From contig NZ_JBNMJV010000008.1 in NCBI RefSeq assembly GCF_050874005.1, forward strand, positions 24,232 to 88,231: DNA of 64,000 nucleotides. The letters are read 5' to 3'. The notes below the pieces were generated by a model. It was not told where the DNA came from, did no database searches, and was given only the letters and a program-made list of their open reading frames with translations. The DNA comes from Huintestinicola sp050874005 (GTDB taxonomy: Bacteria; Bacillota; Clostridia; Oscillospirales; Ruminococcaceae). The position numbers were made by a program, and so were the translations under genes. Positions 17,008-25,995 of this stretch are shown here, piece by piece. How positions within the stretch are numbered: position 1 is the first letter of the stretch; each line of letters starts with the position of its first letter.

Positions 17008-17769
17008 TTAAACCTCTGGCAAACCGAACTCAAAGCCTGCCGCCCTTATGTTGTCGATAACACGGGGCAGGATATGGCAGTTTGTCTCGGAAACGCTGTG
17101 GAGAAGATAGATCGCACCGCTGTGAGCCGCCGAGGAAACTCTGTCAAGAGACTCATTCTCCTCAGGCTGATCGTCCACGTTCCAGTCGCAGTATGCAAAG
17201 CTCCACACCAGCGTGGTGTAGCCGCAGTCGTGGACTGCCGCCAGCGCCTTTTCCGAATATTCGCCGCAGGGAGGACGGAAATATTTCATTTCATATCCGT
17301 ATTCCTGCTTGACATATTCGTGCAGGGACATTATCTCCTCTTTAATGCCCTCGTCCGAGAGCTTAGGGAGTGAAGCGTGTGCCATACCGTGATTTCCAAT
17401 GATATGACCCTCGCTTATCATTCTTTTCACAAGCTCGGGATTGCGCTTGGCGTAGTCGCCCGTGAGGAAGAATACCGCTTTAACGTTCTTCTCCCGGAGT
17501 GTGTCAAGAATTGGCGCCGTAAAGCCGTTTTCATAGCCCTGATCAAAGGTGAGGACTATCTTATCCCCGTCTGTGACCGCATAAGCGCCGTATTTATAAA
17601 ACTGCTCGTTGAACATAAGAGCGCCCACTGGGCAGTTTTCGTCGTTTACCTCTCTGCCCTGACCGTAGCCGCAAAGGGTATCGTCAAGAGCAAAGGACAT
17701 TGAGCCGAAGCCCGATGAAAAAATCATTGCGAGACTCATCATCAGAGCCGCCGTTTTCTTACCCGTCAA
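17008..17769 (-). CDS. Polysaccharide deacetylase, PdaA-like (delta-lactam biosynthesis type)
   Basis: A secreted or anchored NodB-fold enzyme of about 253 residues. The N-terminus (KKTAALMMSLAMIFSSGFGSMSFA) is a signal peptide. Motif 1 reads TFDQGYENGFT, close to the TFDNGYENGYT of PdaA, and is followed by HIIGNHGMAHAS (motif 2, metal histidines) and YFRPPCGEYS (motif 3). PdaA removes acetyl groups from muramic acid so that muramic delta-lactam can form in spore cortex; a vegetative peptidoglycan role is equally possible. The start is TTG 17769, 7 bases after AAAGGAGG; a TTG 21 bases upstream overlaps that binding site. Confidence 0.88.
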   Translation of the reverse strand: MTGKKTAALMMSLAMIFSSGFGSMSFALDDTLCGYGQGREVNDENCPVGALMFNEQFYKYGAYAVTDGDKIVLTFDQGYENGFTAPILDTLREKNVKAVFFLTGDYAKRNPELVKRMISEGHIIGNHGMAHASLPKLSDEGIKEEIMSLHEYVKQEYGYEMKYFRPPCGEYSEKALAAVHDCGYTTLVWSFAYCDWNVDDQPEENESLDRVSSAAHSGAIYLLHSVSETNCHILPRVIDNIRAAGFEFGLPEV

Positions 17770-18036
17770 AGGTACGCCTCCTTTTTTCAAAAGATATCTA
17801 TATCATCGCAGAGCCGTTTCTGCGTATGATAATAGCATACCCTTTTCCGGGAGAGTTTACACGGTGCTGATTTTTCATCTCTATCAATATTATACCGTTT
17901 TTTTCGGAAAATACCACTACAAAACGGTTACAATATTATGTCAATACAACTTTTCAGCCGTTTTTCACAAGATTTTCACAAAAAAACAAAACGGTGCGTG
18001 TATTTTACATACCCCGCACCGAAGGCCTCAGCGCTG

Positions 18037-18285
18037 TCAAGCCCCGAGATAGGACTTTACGAGCACCTGAAGCAGCTCATCTCTGTCGATGTGACGGACG
18101 AGGCTTCGTGCGTTGTTGTATGTAGTTATATAAGTAGGATCCTCGGACAGGATATAGCCCACGATCTGATTTATGGGATTATAGCCCTTTTCCCTCAATG
18201 CGTCGTAAATGAGCGTAAGGTTCTTTTTAAGCTCGGCTTCCTTGTCCTCATAGACAGAAAATGTCATTGTCTGCTCATTGTTCAC
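18037..18285 (-). CDS. ireB: IreB family regulatory phosphoprotein (UPF0297)
   Basis: An 82-residue protein with the family hallmark YDALREKGYNPINQIVGYILSEDPTYIT (in overlapping pieces) and NNARSLVRHIDRDELL. IreB is phosphorylated by the PASTA kinase IreK in enterococci and modulates cephalosporin tolerance. The conserved N-terminal threonines (MTFSVYED) are the likely phosphosites. Start GTG 18285 after AAGGGGTG. The usual partner genes (ruvX/yqgF, DUF1292) are absent; it stands alone with its own promoter. Confidence 0.92.
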   Translation of the reverse strand: MNNEQTMTFSVYEDKEAELKKNLTLIYDALREKGYNPINQIVGYILSEDPTYITTYNNARSLVRHIDRDELLQVLVKSYLGA

Positions 18286-18337
18286 AGGCTTGCACCCCTT
18301 TCATCAAAACTAAACGGCAGATTTTATCCTATAAACT

Positions 18338-18366
18338 ATTATAACCTATATTTTCTGAAAATACAA
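18338..18366 (-). promoter_or_regulatory. Promoter of ireB
   Basis: On the minus strand TTGTAT (18366-18361), 17-base spacer, TATAAT (18343-18338). The stretch 18367-18603 between this and the divergent promoter holds no further structure that I can support. Confidence 0.65.
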
Positions 18367-18603
18367 GTGTTTTTTTCATTTTTAATGAAAAAATAATCTT
18401 CCGGATTTTAGGTATTTTTTACCCTCACCTTATTACATCATATTCGGAAAAGTGTCAGGATATTACCCGAAAAGCGCAGTGTATGGCATTGAGGTTTATT
18501 TCACAATGGGTATATGTCATAATATCTGAAATGCCGATAAAAATATACCGTACGGAGCAGGAAAATTTTTATGGTCGTTTTTCACAAACAGCTCAGATGG
18601 GTA

Positions 18604-18679
18604 TTGACATTTAAGAACTTTTGTGCTATAATAGTAATACTGTCTACCCGTTGATTTTTTTGAGGATATGTTGTATAAT
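18604..18679 (+). promoter_or_regulatory. Tandem sigma-A promoters of the YceG-protease operon
   Basis: P1: TTGACA (18604-18609), 17-base spacer, TATAAT (18627-18632) with TGC before the -10, a full consensus. P2: TTGATT (18651-18656), 17-base spacer, TATAAT (18674-18679). Both point into the gene at 18736. Confidence 0.8.
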
Positions 18680-18735
18680 ATAATTACAGTTAATATTTGA
18701 TTTAACAGCTTTTGTCAAAATGGAGTTATGGGATA

Positions 18736-20124
18736 ATGGAAATTCGGTTCAATCCAATGAAAATAACAGGAATTGAAGCCTTCGGCGATGTGAGAGGCAG
18801 AACAGCGGCAGGGGTAAGAAGCGTTTATTTTATTATGGGAACAGGCTGTTACCCCGGGCTTTCGGAGGGCATACAAAAACTCGACCGCAGGCTGTCTGCA
18901 GACGAGAGGTGCCTTTACCGCAGAGTGACCTCATTCCCCCTGCCCGGAGTCAAGGAGGCGGCGGAATACGGCGATAAATGGGACAGGCTGTGCAGAGGCG
19001 AAAAGGTGCTGTCTCAGGAGACGGAAACGGCGCTGAAAGAGGTATGCGCTATTTACCGCTCCGCTCGGAAAAATATAAATCCTTCCATAGAAAAAAATCT
19101 TGCGGCTATGCTTATGTTCCGTGCGGACAGGCTGCTTGAGGGGCTTGCCGCTTCGGGCGGGAAATGCCCAAAGCTTGTATGCTCTGGCAAGGCAGGCAGC
19201 AAGGAATATCTTTTCTGCCTTATGGCGGCGCTTATGGGGATAGACGTTTTGCTTCTGTGTCCCTCGGGTGAGCCGTCTCTCCCCGACGGTATGGTGCGGA
19301 GAGAGGAGCTTATAAAGCTTGGGGAAAACAAGGAATTTACTCTCCCCGAATATCAGCCCTCAAGAACGGAATGTGCAGGCTCGGGAGCGATCGCTATAGC
19401 TTCAAAGGTGGGGGCAAAGGCGGCAAGGGCTGCTGTTCCCGCAGTTTCGGGAAATCATATCCCTCTTACCGTTCCCTCATCGCCTGTGAGAACGCCTGCT
19501 GTCAGCACATCTGCCGCTCCCGTCGGAGAGAGGACTTCTCAGAGCGGTGAGATGTCCTTTGAGGAGCTTGCCACCCTTGCTTCATCGGTGGTTATGATAA
19601 ATCTTCACAACAGCAGAGGAAAGGTCATCGGCTCCGGCTCGGGAATAATTATCGGCAGCGGAGGCTACATACTCACGAATTTTCACGTGGCAGGAGGCGC
19701 AAGGTCTTTTTCCGTTCAGCTGGAAAATGATGAGAACATTTACCGCACAAACGAGATAATCAAATATCACCCGAACCTTGATCTGGCAATTCTGCGAATT
19801 GACAGGCAGCTTACGCCTATGCGGTTCTACAGCGGCAGAGAGGAGCTGCGCAGAGGTCAGAAAGTGGTGGCTATCGGCAGTCCCTTAGGACTTTTCAACA
19901 GCGTTTCCGATGGCATTATTTCGGGCTTTCGTGAGATAAACGGCGTTGATATGATACAGTTTACCGCTCCTATTTCGGGAGGCAGCTCTGGAGGCGCTCT
20001 CCTTAATATGTTCGGAGAGGTCATAGGCATAAGCACCGCAGGCTTCAGCAAGGGTCAGAATCTTAATCTTGCGGTGGGATACAAGGACATTATTCCCTTT
20101 ATCGGCAATCTTAGAGATCAATGA
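18736..20124 (+). CDS. YceG-like domain fused to a trypsin-like (HtrA-type) serine protease
   Basis: A 462-residue two-domain protein. Residues ~1-205 resemble a piece of the YceG family (PF14266-like, Ter/stress modules): the core CPKLVCSGKAGSKEYLFCLM-AALMGIDVLLLCPSG matches the repeated motif in the next gene. A Pro/Ser/Ala-rich linker (~210-270) leads to a chymotrypsin-fold protease (~275-460) with triad H317 (TNFHVAGG), D349 (NLDLAIL) and S418 (ISGGSSGG); oxyanion and beta-strand motifs VVAIGSPLGL are intact. No signal peptide or PDZ domain is seen, so the protease is probably cytoplasmic. The start is ATG 18736 (TGGAG ten bases upstream) rather than TTG 18712. The stop is 3 bases before the next gene. 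Fusion of these domains is unusual; the target is unknown. Confidence 0.8.
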   Translation: MEIRFNPMKITGIEAFGDVRGRTAAGVRSVYFIMGTGCYPGLSEGIQKLDRRLSADERCLYRRVTSFPLPGVKEAAEYGDKWDRLCRGEKVLSQETETALKEVCAIYRSARKNINPSIEKNLAAMLMFRADRLLEGLAASGGKCPKLVCSGKAGSKEYLFCLMAALMGIDVLLLCPSGEPSLPDGMVRREELIKLGENKEFTLPEYQPSRTECAGSGAIAIASKVGAKAARAAVPAVSGNHIPLTVPSSPVRTPAVSTSAAPVGERTSQSGEMSFEELATLASSVVMINLHNSRGKVIGSGSGIIIGSGGYILTNFHVAGGARSFSVQLENDENIYRTNEIIKYHPNLDLAILRIDRQLTPMRFYSGREELRRGQKVVAIGSPLGLFNSVSDGIISGFREINGVDMIQFTAPISGGSSGGALLNMFGEVIGISTAGFSKGQNLNLAVGYKDIIPFIGNLRDQ

Positions 20125-20127
20125 TCA

Positions 20128-22416
20128 ATGAAAGATGGTTTGTATATGAACATTTCCATACCCGCAGAGCTTCTGTCGGAACAGCCTTCCGCAGGAGGTC
20201 ATTTTCTGAGGATAAATAAATACGGCCCCGACACCGAGGAGCTTCTTCTGCGCTTTTTTGCTTTGGCGGTAAGGCGTGGAGCGTTTCTTGAAAAGGGTAT
20301 GGCAAATCCTACTGCCGGAGATATCGCTTATTTTGAAAGCTCCTGCGCTTCGGACTTCAGGCTTGACAGGGAATTCATAAAAGCGGCAGCGAGGAAGTGC
20401 TGCAATGCTTCGGAGGACGCTGTAAGGGCAATGGCAGACTGCTTTTTTGAGTGTCTGTCACGGCTTAAAAGCGAGGGCAAGAATGACAGCATTTTAAAGA
20501 ACACATTTATAAAGTTTATGTGCTGGCTGAGACGTGATATTGCCCGTGCCCTTGCTCCCTCAAAGGAGAAATATCCCCCGAAGATACTGTGCAGGGGCGG
20601 CATTTCCCGTCACGAGATGATGATGCTGTCTGCGGCAGCAAAGGCAGGCTGTGATGTGCTCATTGCAGAATATGACGGTGCGGCTTATTTTGACAAGCTG
20701 CCCGAATGCGAAAAAACAGCGGCGCTTATTGATATGACGGGGGGAGTGGATTTTCCCTCGGGATTTACTCTCGGGGATATCAGGAAAAAGGCGGACAGCA
20801 GTCGGAGGACTGCGGCAGTAAGCGAAAGAACGGCTCCTTCGGCAGGCATTGCCGCTCCCGCAAGGAAAAACGGTGGCTTCTGCGTTAATGCGTGGATATC
20901 CGGCAATATTTATGCGGACATTCTTACAGAGCCTGCCGCAAGAGGTAACGAGCCGGACACCTATTACACCTGCTATGCAAGGATAAACGGTGCGGAGAAC
21001 AAGACAACATATCTCAGCGACCTTTACAGCTTTTATATGAAGCTCCGTGAGACAAGAGACCCTTTGGTCATTGACAAGGCGATAGATCCGCCTTCAAACG
21101 AGGAGATAAACTCTATATCACGTGGAAATTACAGAACTCCCGCAGATATGACAGCCGCCCTTTCCCAGAACATCGTTCACTCCGACCCTAAGCTGCAGGG
21201 CATTATGCGGAACGCTTTCGGGGCGGTTATGGATATGTATTTTGCAGACGGTAACGATATAAGAAAGGGTATCTCAAAAGCCGTTTTCCTGCTGTGCTGG
21301 CTGAAAAGATATCAGAAGGAGCTTTTCGGCGGCGGCAGAAAGGGATTTCCCTGCCTTATCATTTTCGGAGGCTGCAGAAGCGCTTCGGAGGCTATGTTTG
21401 TAAAGATGATAGCCCGCTGTCCTGCGGACGTTCTCATACTAAGACCCGAACTTGGCGGAAAATGCGAGCTGTACGATGACCTGATGTATGAGCGGAATTT
21501 TACGGAGTCCCTGCCTGCGGAGAAATTTCCCAGAGAAGGCGGTGACGCTGCACTTGGTACGGTGGCGTATTATGCGGAGCGTGAGCTTGACAGTATGATG
21601 TACACCGACACGGGCATTTACCGCAGTCATCAGTATGCAAAGGCAAATGCGGTGGTTCTCAAAACAATGTATGAGGAAATTCCTATGCTGTGGGGCTCGG
21701 AACTGAAATTCCGTCCCAATTTCAGCGTTTCGGGCGACATTGTGAACATTCCCGTTATTATGGCGAAAATTTCGGGAGTCAAGAACAAGGACCTGCCAAG
21801 ATACTGGAATGAGCTTCACGATATGGCAGCGGCATTTCCCGACAGCACACTCATTTTCAAGGGCGAACCTATCACAAATGAGGAAGGCTCCTGCGAATAT
21901 GCGGTGGGCTTTATGAAAAACGGCAGGCTGAACAAATCGGCTGTGAAGGCACACAAGAATTATAATTACGGCTTTCTCAAGGAGGAAACTCAGGACTACA
22001 TTCTGGATAAGCTGTCCGCATTTCTTGAGGCAAATGTCATAAAGGATCAGAAGTCGGGCGGGCTTGAGTACAGGATAATCCACATTGCCCTTAATATGAG
22101 CAGCGACATTCTGCGGCTCATTCAGAAATTTGATTTTACGGCGGTAAATCCCAAGGTCATTTATATCGCAACGGGTGAGAACGTCATATCACGGGCGGAC
22201 AGCATCCTGCTTGCCTTTCTGAGCAAGCTGGGCTTTGATGTGGCATTTTACGTTCCTACGGGATATCAGAGTGCCGAGAAATATTACAACAACGGTGTCA
22301 TCAACTGTCTGGAGGTGGGCGAGTATATGTTTGACTTGCAGATACCCGACCTGAGCAAGCGGACGGCTGACCCGAAAAAATCTATTTTCAGACGAATATT
22401 CGGAAAGGATAAATAA
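20128..22416 (+). CDS. Large YceG-family protein with repeated modules
   Basis: A 762-residue soluble protein of the YceG type. Three similar helix-strand modules are visible: ~124-188 (MCWLRRDI...PPKILCRGGISRHEMMML...CDVLIAEYDG), ~380-447 (LCWLKRYQ...FPCLIIFGGCRSASEAMFV...ADVLILRPELG) and ~650-712 (PKVIYIATGENVISRADSILLAFLSKLGFDVAFYVPTG). The central NIPVIMAKISGVKNKD-x-x-YW segment (~540-562) is typical of the family. Bacillus YceG belongs to the yceCDEFGH stress cluster with TerD, TerC and TelA relatives; the biochemical role is unknown. Its start nearly abuts the protease fusion, and its stop is one base before the next gene, so all three are one operon. Confidence 0.78.
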   Translation: MKDGLYMNISIPAELLSEQPSAGGHFLRINKYGPDTEELLLRFFALAVRRGAFLEKGMANPTAGDIAYFESSCASDFRLDREFIKAAARKCCNASEDAVRAMADCFFECLSRLKSEGKNDSILKNTFIKFMCWLRRDIARALAPSKEKYPPKILCRGGISRHEMMMLSAAAKAGCDVLIAEYDGAAYFDKLPECEKTAALIDMTGGVDFPSGFTLGDIRKKADSSRRTAAVSERTAPSAGIAAPARKNGGFCVNAWISGNIYADILTEPAARGNEPDTYYTCYARINGAENKTTYLSDLYSFYMKLRETRDPLVIDKAIDPPSNEEINSISRGNYRTPADMTAALSQNIVHSDPKLQGIMRNAFGAVMDMYFADGNDIRKGISKAVFLLCWLKRYQKELFGGGRKGFPCLIIFGGCRSASEAMFVKMIARCPADVLILRPELGGKCELYDDLMYERNFTESLPAEKFPREGGDAALGTVAYYAERELDSMMYTDTGIYRSHQYAKANAVVLKTMYEEIPMLWGSELKFRPNFSVSGDIVNIPVIMAKISGVKNKDLPRYWNELHDMAAAFPDSTLIFKGEPITNEEGSCEYAVGFMKNGRLNKSAVKAHKNYNYGFLKEETQDYILDKLSAFLEANVIKDQKSGGLEYRIIHIALNMSSDILRLIQKFDFTAVNPKVIYIATGENVISRADSILLAFLSKLGFDVAFYVPTGYQSAEKYYNNGVINCLEVGEYMFDLQIPDLSKRTADPKKSIFRRIFGKDK

Positions 22417-22417
22417 A

Positions 22418-23551
22418 ATGAAAGCCAAGGACATTGCTTTATTATGCACCGCTGCGGCAGGGGCAGGTGCTGCGGCAGGCATTGCGGCGGCAAACAGCAA
22501 GCCGCCGAAGGAAAAGCCTGCAAAGGACGCTCCTGCCCCCAAGGCAAAGACAGTTTCCAAGAGCACCGAAAGACGCAGCGTTCCCGATACACAGCCCCTT
22601 AAAGCAGATATAAAGCCGCTGAGCTTCGGAACGGACAAGCCATTAAAGACGGTTTATTCCCACAGCGACAGGGGCATTGTGGCTGTTTTCGGCTCGGAGG
22701 GCAGGCACACGGTCTGCAGGGCTGGCTTTGAGGGAAATATTGCGGAAGTACGGTGCCCCGTTGGGATATCCGGGGCGGCTCTCGGCGAGGACTGCGTTAT
22801 GTTCATCACCGAAAGAGGGGGAGTTTTTGTTTACAACGATCCCGAAAAAGAGCCTGTTTTATGTGCTCTCACCGCTCCCGAATATGCGGCTTATTTTGAT
22901 GGAAGATTTTACGTATTTTCCGACTCGCTGCTGTACATCTGCACCCCTGAGGGTGAGATAGAAAAGACCGTAAGTCTCGGAGCGATGATCGAGATAACGG
23001 GCAGCGATATCTGCGACGCCGAGGACTCGGACAGCAGCTTTACGGCGGCGAGGGTAAGCGTCAAAAAGCTTCTGCCATTGGGGAGATCGGGTCTTTTTGC
23101 CGCCATTTCCGCCGAGGGCAATTCCTACATTATGCATAAGGACGAGGACGATTTTGTAAGCTTTGAAAAGACTTATGAAAATATCATTGACGTCTGTGTT
23201 TTCGGCAGCTTTGCTTATTATCTGTGCAGGCTTACGGGCGGATACGGCATAATTAAAACAGAGATAAAGCGGAAAAACTGCGAGACCGCAGGAAAATATC
23301 AGCTTTGCGGCGAGGACAGAAAGCCCGTTAAGATATTCTCCGTAAGCTGCGGCATAGGAGTTTTGTATGAGGACGGCGGGGTGAAATTCCTGCTCCCCGA
23401 GATATCCTCAGAACGTGCAAGGGAAAAGGCTCGCAGGGGTCTTTCGGCTTTAAACGGTGCTTTCGGAGAAATCGCTGCTGATGATGTTTTCTCCTTTGCG
23501 GAGGGGTGCGGATATGTTTCCGACGGGAATATCGGAATTGTAACGGTATGA
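22418..23551 (+). CDS. Membrane-anchored, probably propeller-like protein of unknown function
   Basis: A 377-residue protein. Residues ~5-26 (IALLCTAAAGAGAAAGIAAA) form a weak Ala/Gly-rich membrane or signal segment. A Lys/Pro-rich linker (~27-65) follows, then repeated short beta-strand patterns of the kind VFxSEGRH, MFITERGGVFVYND, YFDGRFYVFSDSLLYICTPEGE and SFAYYLCRLTGGYG, which suggest a small beta-propeller. No enzyme motif is seen. It is the third gene of the YceG-protease operon (1-base gap) and may be its sensor or target. I do not recognise a named family. Confidence 0.65.
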   Translation: MKAKDIALLCTAAAGAGAAAGIAAANSKPPKEKPAKDAPAPKAKTVSKSTERRSVPDTQPLKADIKPLSFGTDKPLKTVYSHSDRGIVAVFGSEGRHTVCRAGFEGNIAEVRCPVGISGAALGEDCVMFITERGGVFVYNDPEKEPVLCALTAPEYAAYFDGRFYVFSDSLLYICTPEGEIEKTVSLGAMIEITGSDICDAEDSDSSFTAARVSVKKLLPLGRSGLFAAISAEGNSYIMHKDEDDFVSFEKTYENIIDVCVFGSFAYYLCRLTGGYGIIKTEIKRKNCETAGKYQLCGEDRKPVKIFSVSCGIGVLYEDGGVKFLLPEISSERAREKARRGLSALNGAFGEIAADDVFSFAEGCGYVSDGNIGIVTV

Positions 23552-23588
23552 TTTTCGTGAAATCGGCACTTCATTTACCGAAAATCCC

Positions 23589-23617
23589 TTGACATAAAAC
23601 AGGAATTGTTATATAAT
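23589..23617 (+). promoter_or_regulatory. Consensus promoter of greA-lysS
   Basis: TTGACA (23589-23594), 17-base spacer, TATAAT (23612-23617). Confidence 0.85.
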
Positions 23618-23668
23618 ATAAACTTAGGTAATTATATCCGAAGTCACTTGAAAGGATGGTCATATATT

Positions 23669-24145
23669 ATGGCAGTCAAGAAGATAAGAATGTCCGCAGA
23701 AGGATTTAAGGATCTGGAAAAACAGCTTGAATATCTCAAAAACGTCCGCAGAGCAGAGGTTGCTCAGAAGCTGAAGGAAGCACGTTCCTTCGGAGACCTT
23801 TCCGAGAACGCCGAGTACGATGAGGCTAAGAACGAGCAGGCTATCCTTGAGGCAGAGATCGTTGATATCGAGATGAAGATAAGCAACGCCGAGGTGGTAA
23901 GCGACGAGGACCTTTCCACAGACGAAATAGGCGTTGGTTCATTTGTTAAGCTCAAAGACCTTGAATTTGACGAGATACTTGAGCTTCAGATCGTAGGTTC
24001 CACCGAAGCTGACCCCGAGAACAACAAGATCTCCGAGGACGCTCCTATAGGCATTGCCGCTCTCAAGAAAAAAGTGGGCGACATTCTCGAGGTCGAGGCT
24101 CCTATGGGCGTTATAAAGATGGAAGTTCTTGAGATAAGCAAGTGA
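23669..24145 (+). CDS. greA: Transcription elongation factor GreA
   Basis: Rescues backtracked RNA polymerase by stimulating transcript cleavage. The 158-residue protein has the N-terminal coiled coil (~6-75, with the tip acidic residues in ARSFGDLSENAEYDEAKNEQ) and the C-terminal FKBP-like domain ending in PMGVIKMEVLEIS. The start is ATG 23669 after AAAGGATGG; upstream in-frame codons lie in the leader. It precedes lysS by 149 bases, a common Firmicute pairing. Confidence 0.96.
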   Translation: MAVKKIRMSAEGFKDLEKQLEYLKNVRRAEVAQKLKEARSFGDLSENAEYDEAKNEQAILEAEIVDIEMKISNAEVVSDEDLSTDEIGVGSFVKLKDLEFDEILELQIVGSTEADPENNKISEDAPIGIAALKKKVGDILEVEAPMGVIKMEVLEISK

Positions 24146-24160
24146 GCAGGTTCGACCTGC
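24146..24160. repeat. Small palindrome of a dispersed GCAGG/CCTGC repeat
   Basis: GCAGGTTCGACCTGC directly after the greA stop, followed by AGCGAGGTCG. It resembles the 44958-44973 palindrome after the zinc-ribbon gene and the GCAGGCTGAGCCTGC cores in both MITE-like elements (37684-37698, 40229-40243). Confidence 0.5.
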
Positions 24161-24294
24161 AGCGAGGTCGTGCTGTTAATTTGCAGGGATAATTGACTTT
24201 ATCTCCACGCAGGCAGAAATAATGCAAAATTATGCTTTGTTTCTGATGATAAAAAATAATATGCACTAAAAATAATGCAAAGGAATGAAAAAAA

Positions 24295-25878
24295 ATGGCA
24301 GATGAACAGCAGAGGGCTAACTCCTCCCCTGCGGAAGAGGCGGAGCAGACCGAAGAGGATATCCACATATTAAAGAAGGTCAGAATGGAAAAGCTTGAAA
24401 ATCTCAAGGCTCAGGGCAAAAACCCCTTTGAGATAACCAAGTTTGACTACAATATCAAAAATTCCGAGATAAGAAAGCAGTATGCAGAGCTTGAGGAACG
24501 CCTTACCGCAGAAGCAAACGGCGACGAGGAGGCTCTGAAGGCTGCTCTTGAAAATAACAGGATAAACGTTAAGATCGCAGGCAGAATTATGACCTGGCGT
24601 AATATGGGCAAGGCAAACTTCATTGACGTCCGTGACAGCACCGACCGTATGCAGGTCTATGTGCGTATGAACGACATCGGCGAGGAAGCCTTCAAGGAGT
24701 TCAAGACCTGGGATATGGGCGATATCGTTGGCGTTGAGGGCTTTGTTTTCAAGACAAGGACCGGTGAAGTTACAGTTCACGCTCAGAAGATAACTCTGCT
24801 CACCAAATCCCTTCTGCCCCTCCCCGAGAAGTGGCACGGCTTAAAGGATCAGGACGCACGATATCGTCAGAGATACGTTGACCTTATCGTAAATCCCGAT
24901 GTTGCCGACACATTCAGAAAGCGTTCACAGATCATTGCATCTATCAGGCGCTATCTTGACGCTCAGGGCTTTATCGAGGTGGAGACACCTATGCTTGTTG
25001 CAAATGCCGGCGGTGCCTCCGCACGTCCCTTTGAGACCCATTACAACGCTCTTAACGAGGACGTAAGGCTCAGAATTTCCCTTGAGCTTTATCTCAAGAG
25101 ACTTATCGTAGGCGGTCTTGACAGAGTTTACGAGATAGGCAGAGTTTTCCGCAACGAAGGCGTTGACACAAAGCACAACCCCGAATTCACCCTTATGGAG
25201 CTTTATCAGGCATACACCGATTATCACGGTATGATGGACCTTGCGGAAAATCTTTACAGACATTGCGCACAAGAGGTCTGCGGCACCACAAAAATTATGT
25301 ACGGCGATGTGGAGATAGATCTGGGCAAGCCCTTTGAGAGACTTACTATGGTTGACGCCGTTAAGAAATACTCGGGCGTTGACTTCAACGAGATACACAC
25401 CATTGAAGAAGCAAGAGCTGCTGCCGACGCTCACCACATCGAGTATGAAAAGCGCCACAAGAAAGGCGATATCCTTAACCTGTTCTTTGACGAATTTGTT
25501 GAGGAGCATCTTATCCAGCCCACATTCATTATGGATCACCCCACAGACGTTTCTCCACTTACAAAGATGAAGCCCGAAAACCCCGAATACACCGAACGTT
25601 TCGAGCTTTTCATCACAGGCAGAGAAATGGCGAATGCATATTCCGAGCTGAATGACCCCGTAGATCAGCGCAGAAGATTTGAGGCTCAGGAAGAGATGAA
25701 GCGTCTGGGCGACGAGGAAGCAAACAGCATTGACGAGGATTTCCTCCGTGCTCTTGAGATTGGTATGCCCCCCACAGGCGGCATTGGCTTCGGTATCGAC
25801 AGAATGGTTATGCTTCTTACAAACAGCAGCGCTATAAGAGATGTTCTGCTGTTCCCCACAATGAAGAGCCTTGACTGA
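24295..25878 (+). CDS. lysS: Lysyl-tRNA synthetase, class II
   Basis: Charges tRNA-Lys. The 527-residue enzyme has the N-terminal OB-fold anticodon-binding domain (~95-185), class II motif 1 (FRKRSQIIASIRRYLDAQGF-IEVETPML), motif 2 (RVYEIGRVFRNEGVDTKHNPEFT) and motif 3 (PPTGGIGFGIDRMVMLL). A charged N-terminal extension of ~20 residues precedes the usual start of the family. AAAGGAATG lies before the ATG. It shares the greA promoter and ends in a strong terminator. Confidence 0.97.
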   Translation: MADEQQRANSSPAEEAEQTEEDIHILKKVRMEKLENLKAQGKNPFEITKFDYNIKNSEIRKQYAELEERLTAEANGDEEALKAALENNRINVKIAGRIMTWRNMGKANFIDVRDSTDRMQVYVRMNDIGEEAFKEFKTWDMGDIVGVEGFVFKTRTGEVTVHAQKITLLTKSLLPLPEKWHGLKDQDARYRQRYVDLIVNPDVADTFRKRSQIIASIRRYLDAQGFIEVETPMLVANAGGASARPFETHYNALNEDVRLRISLELYLKRLIVGGLDRVYEIGRVFRNEGVDTKHNPEFTLMELYQAYTDYHGMMDLAENLYRHCAQEVCGTTKIMYGDVEIDLGKPFERLTMVDAVKKYSGVDFNEIHTIEEARAAADAHHIEYEKRHKKGDILNLFFDEFVEEHLIQPTFIMDHPTDVSPLTKMKPENPEYTERFELFITGREMANAYSELNDPVDQRRRFEAQEEMKRLGDEEANSIDEDFLRALEIGMPPTGGIGFGIDRMVMLLTNSSAIRDVLLFPTMKSLD

Positions 25879-25896
25879 GAAAAAATTTAAATATTA

Positions 25897-25938
25897 AAAG
25901 CTGCTTTTGACAGATCGATAGTCAAAAGCAGCTTTTTT
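25897..25938 (+). terminator. Terminator of lysS
   Basis: Perfect 15-base arms AAAGCTGCTTTTGAC / GTCAAAAGCAGCTTT (25897-25911, 25921-25935), then T run. Confidence 0.93.
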
Positions 25939-25949
25939 CGTTCCTGTTG

Positions 25950-25988
25950 TTAAAAAAAATGCTTCCCCCAAAAACCGAGGAAGCATTT
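25950..25988 (-). terminator. Terminator of the Na/Pi cotransporter gene
   Basis: AAATGCTTCC / GGAAGCATTT arms (25957-25966, 25979-25988) with an eight-T run on the minus strand. Confidence 0.88.
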
Positions 25989-25995
25989 GCAGTAA

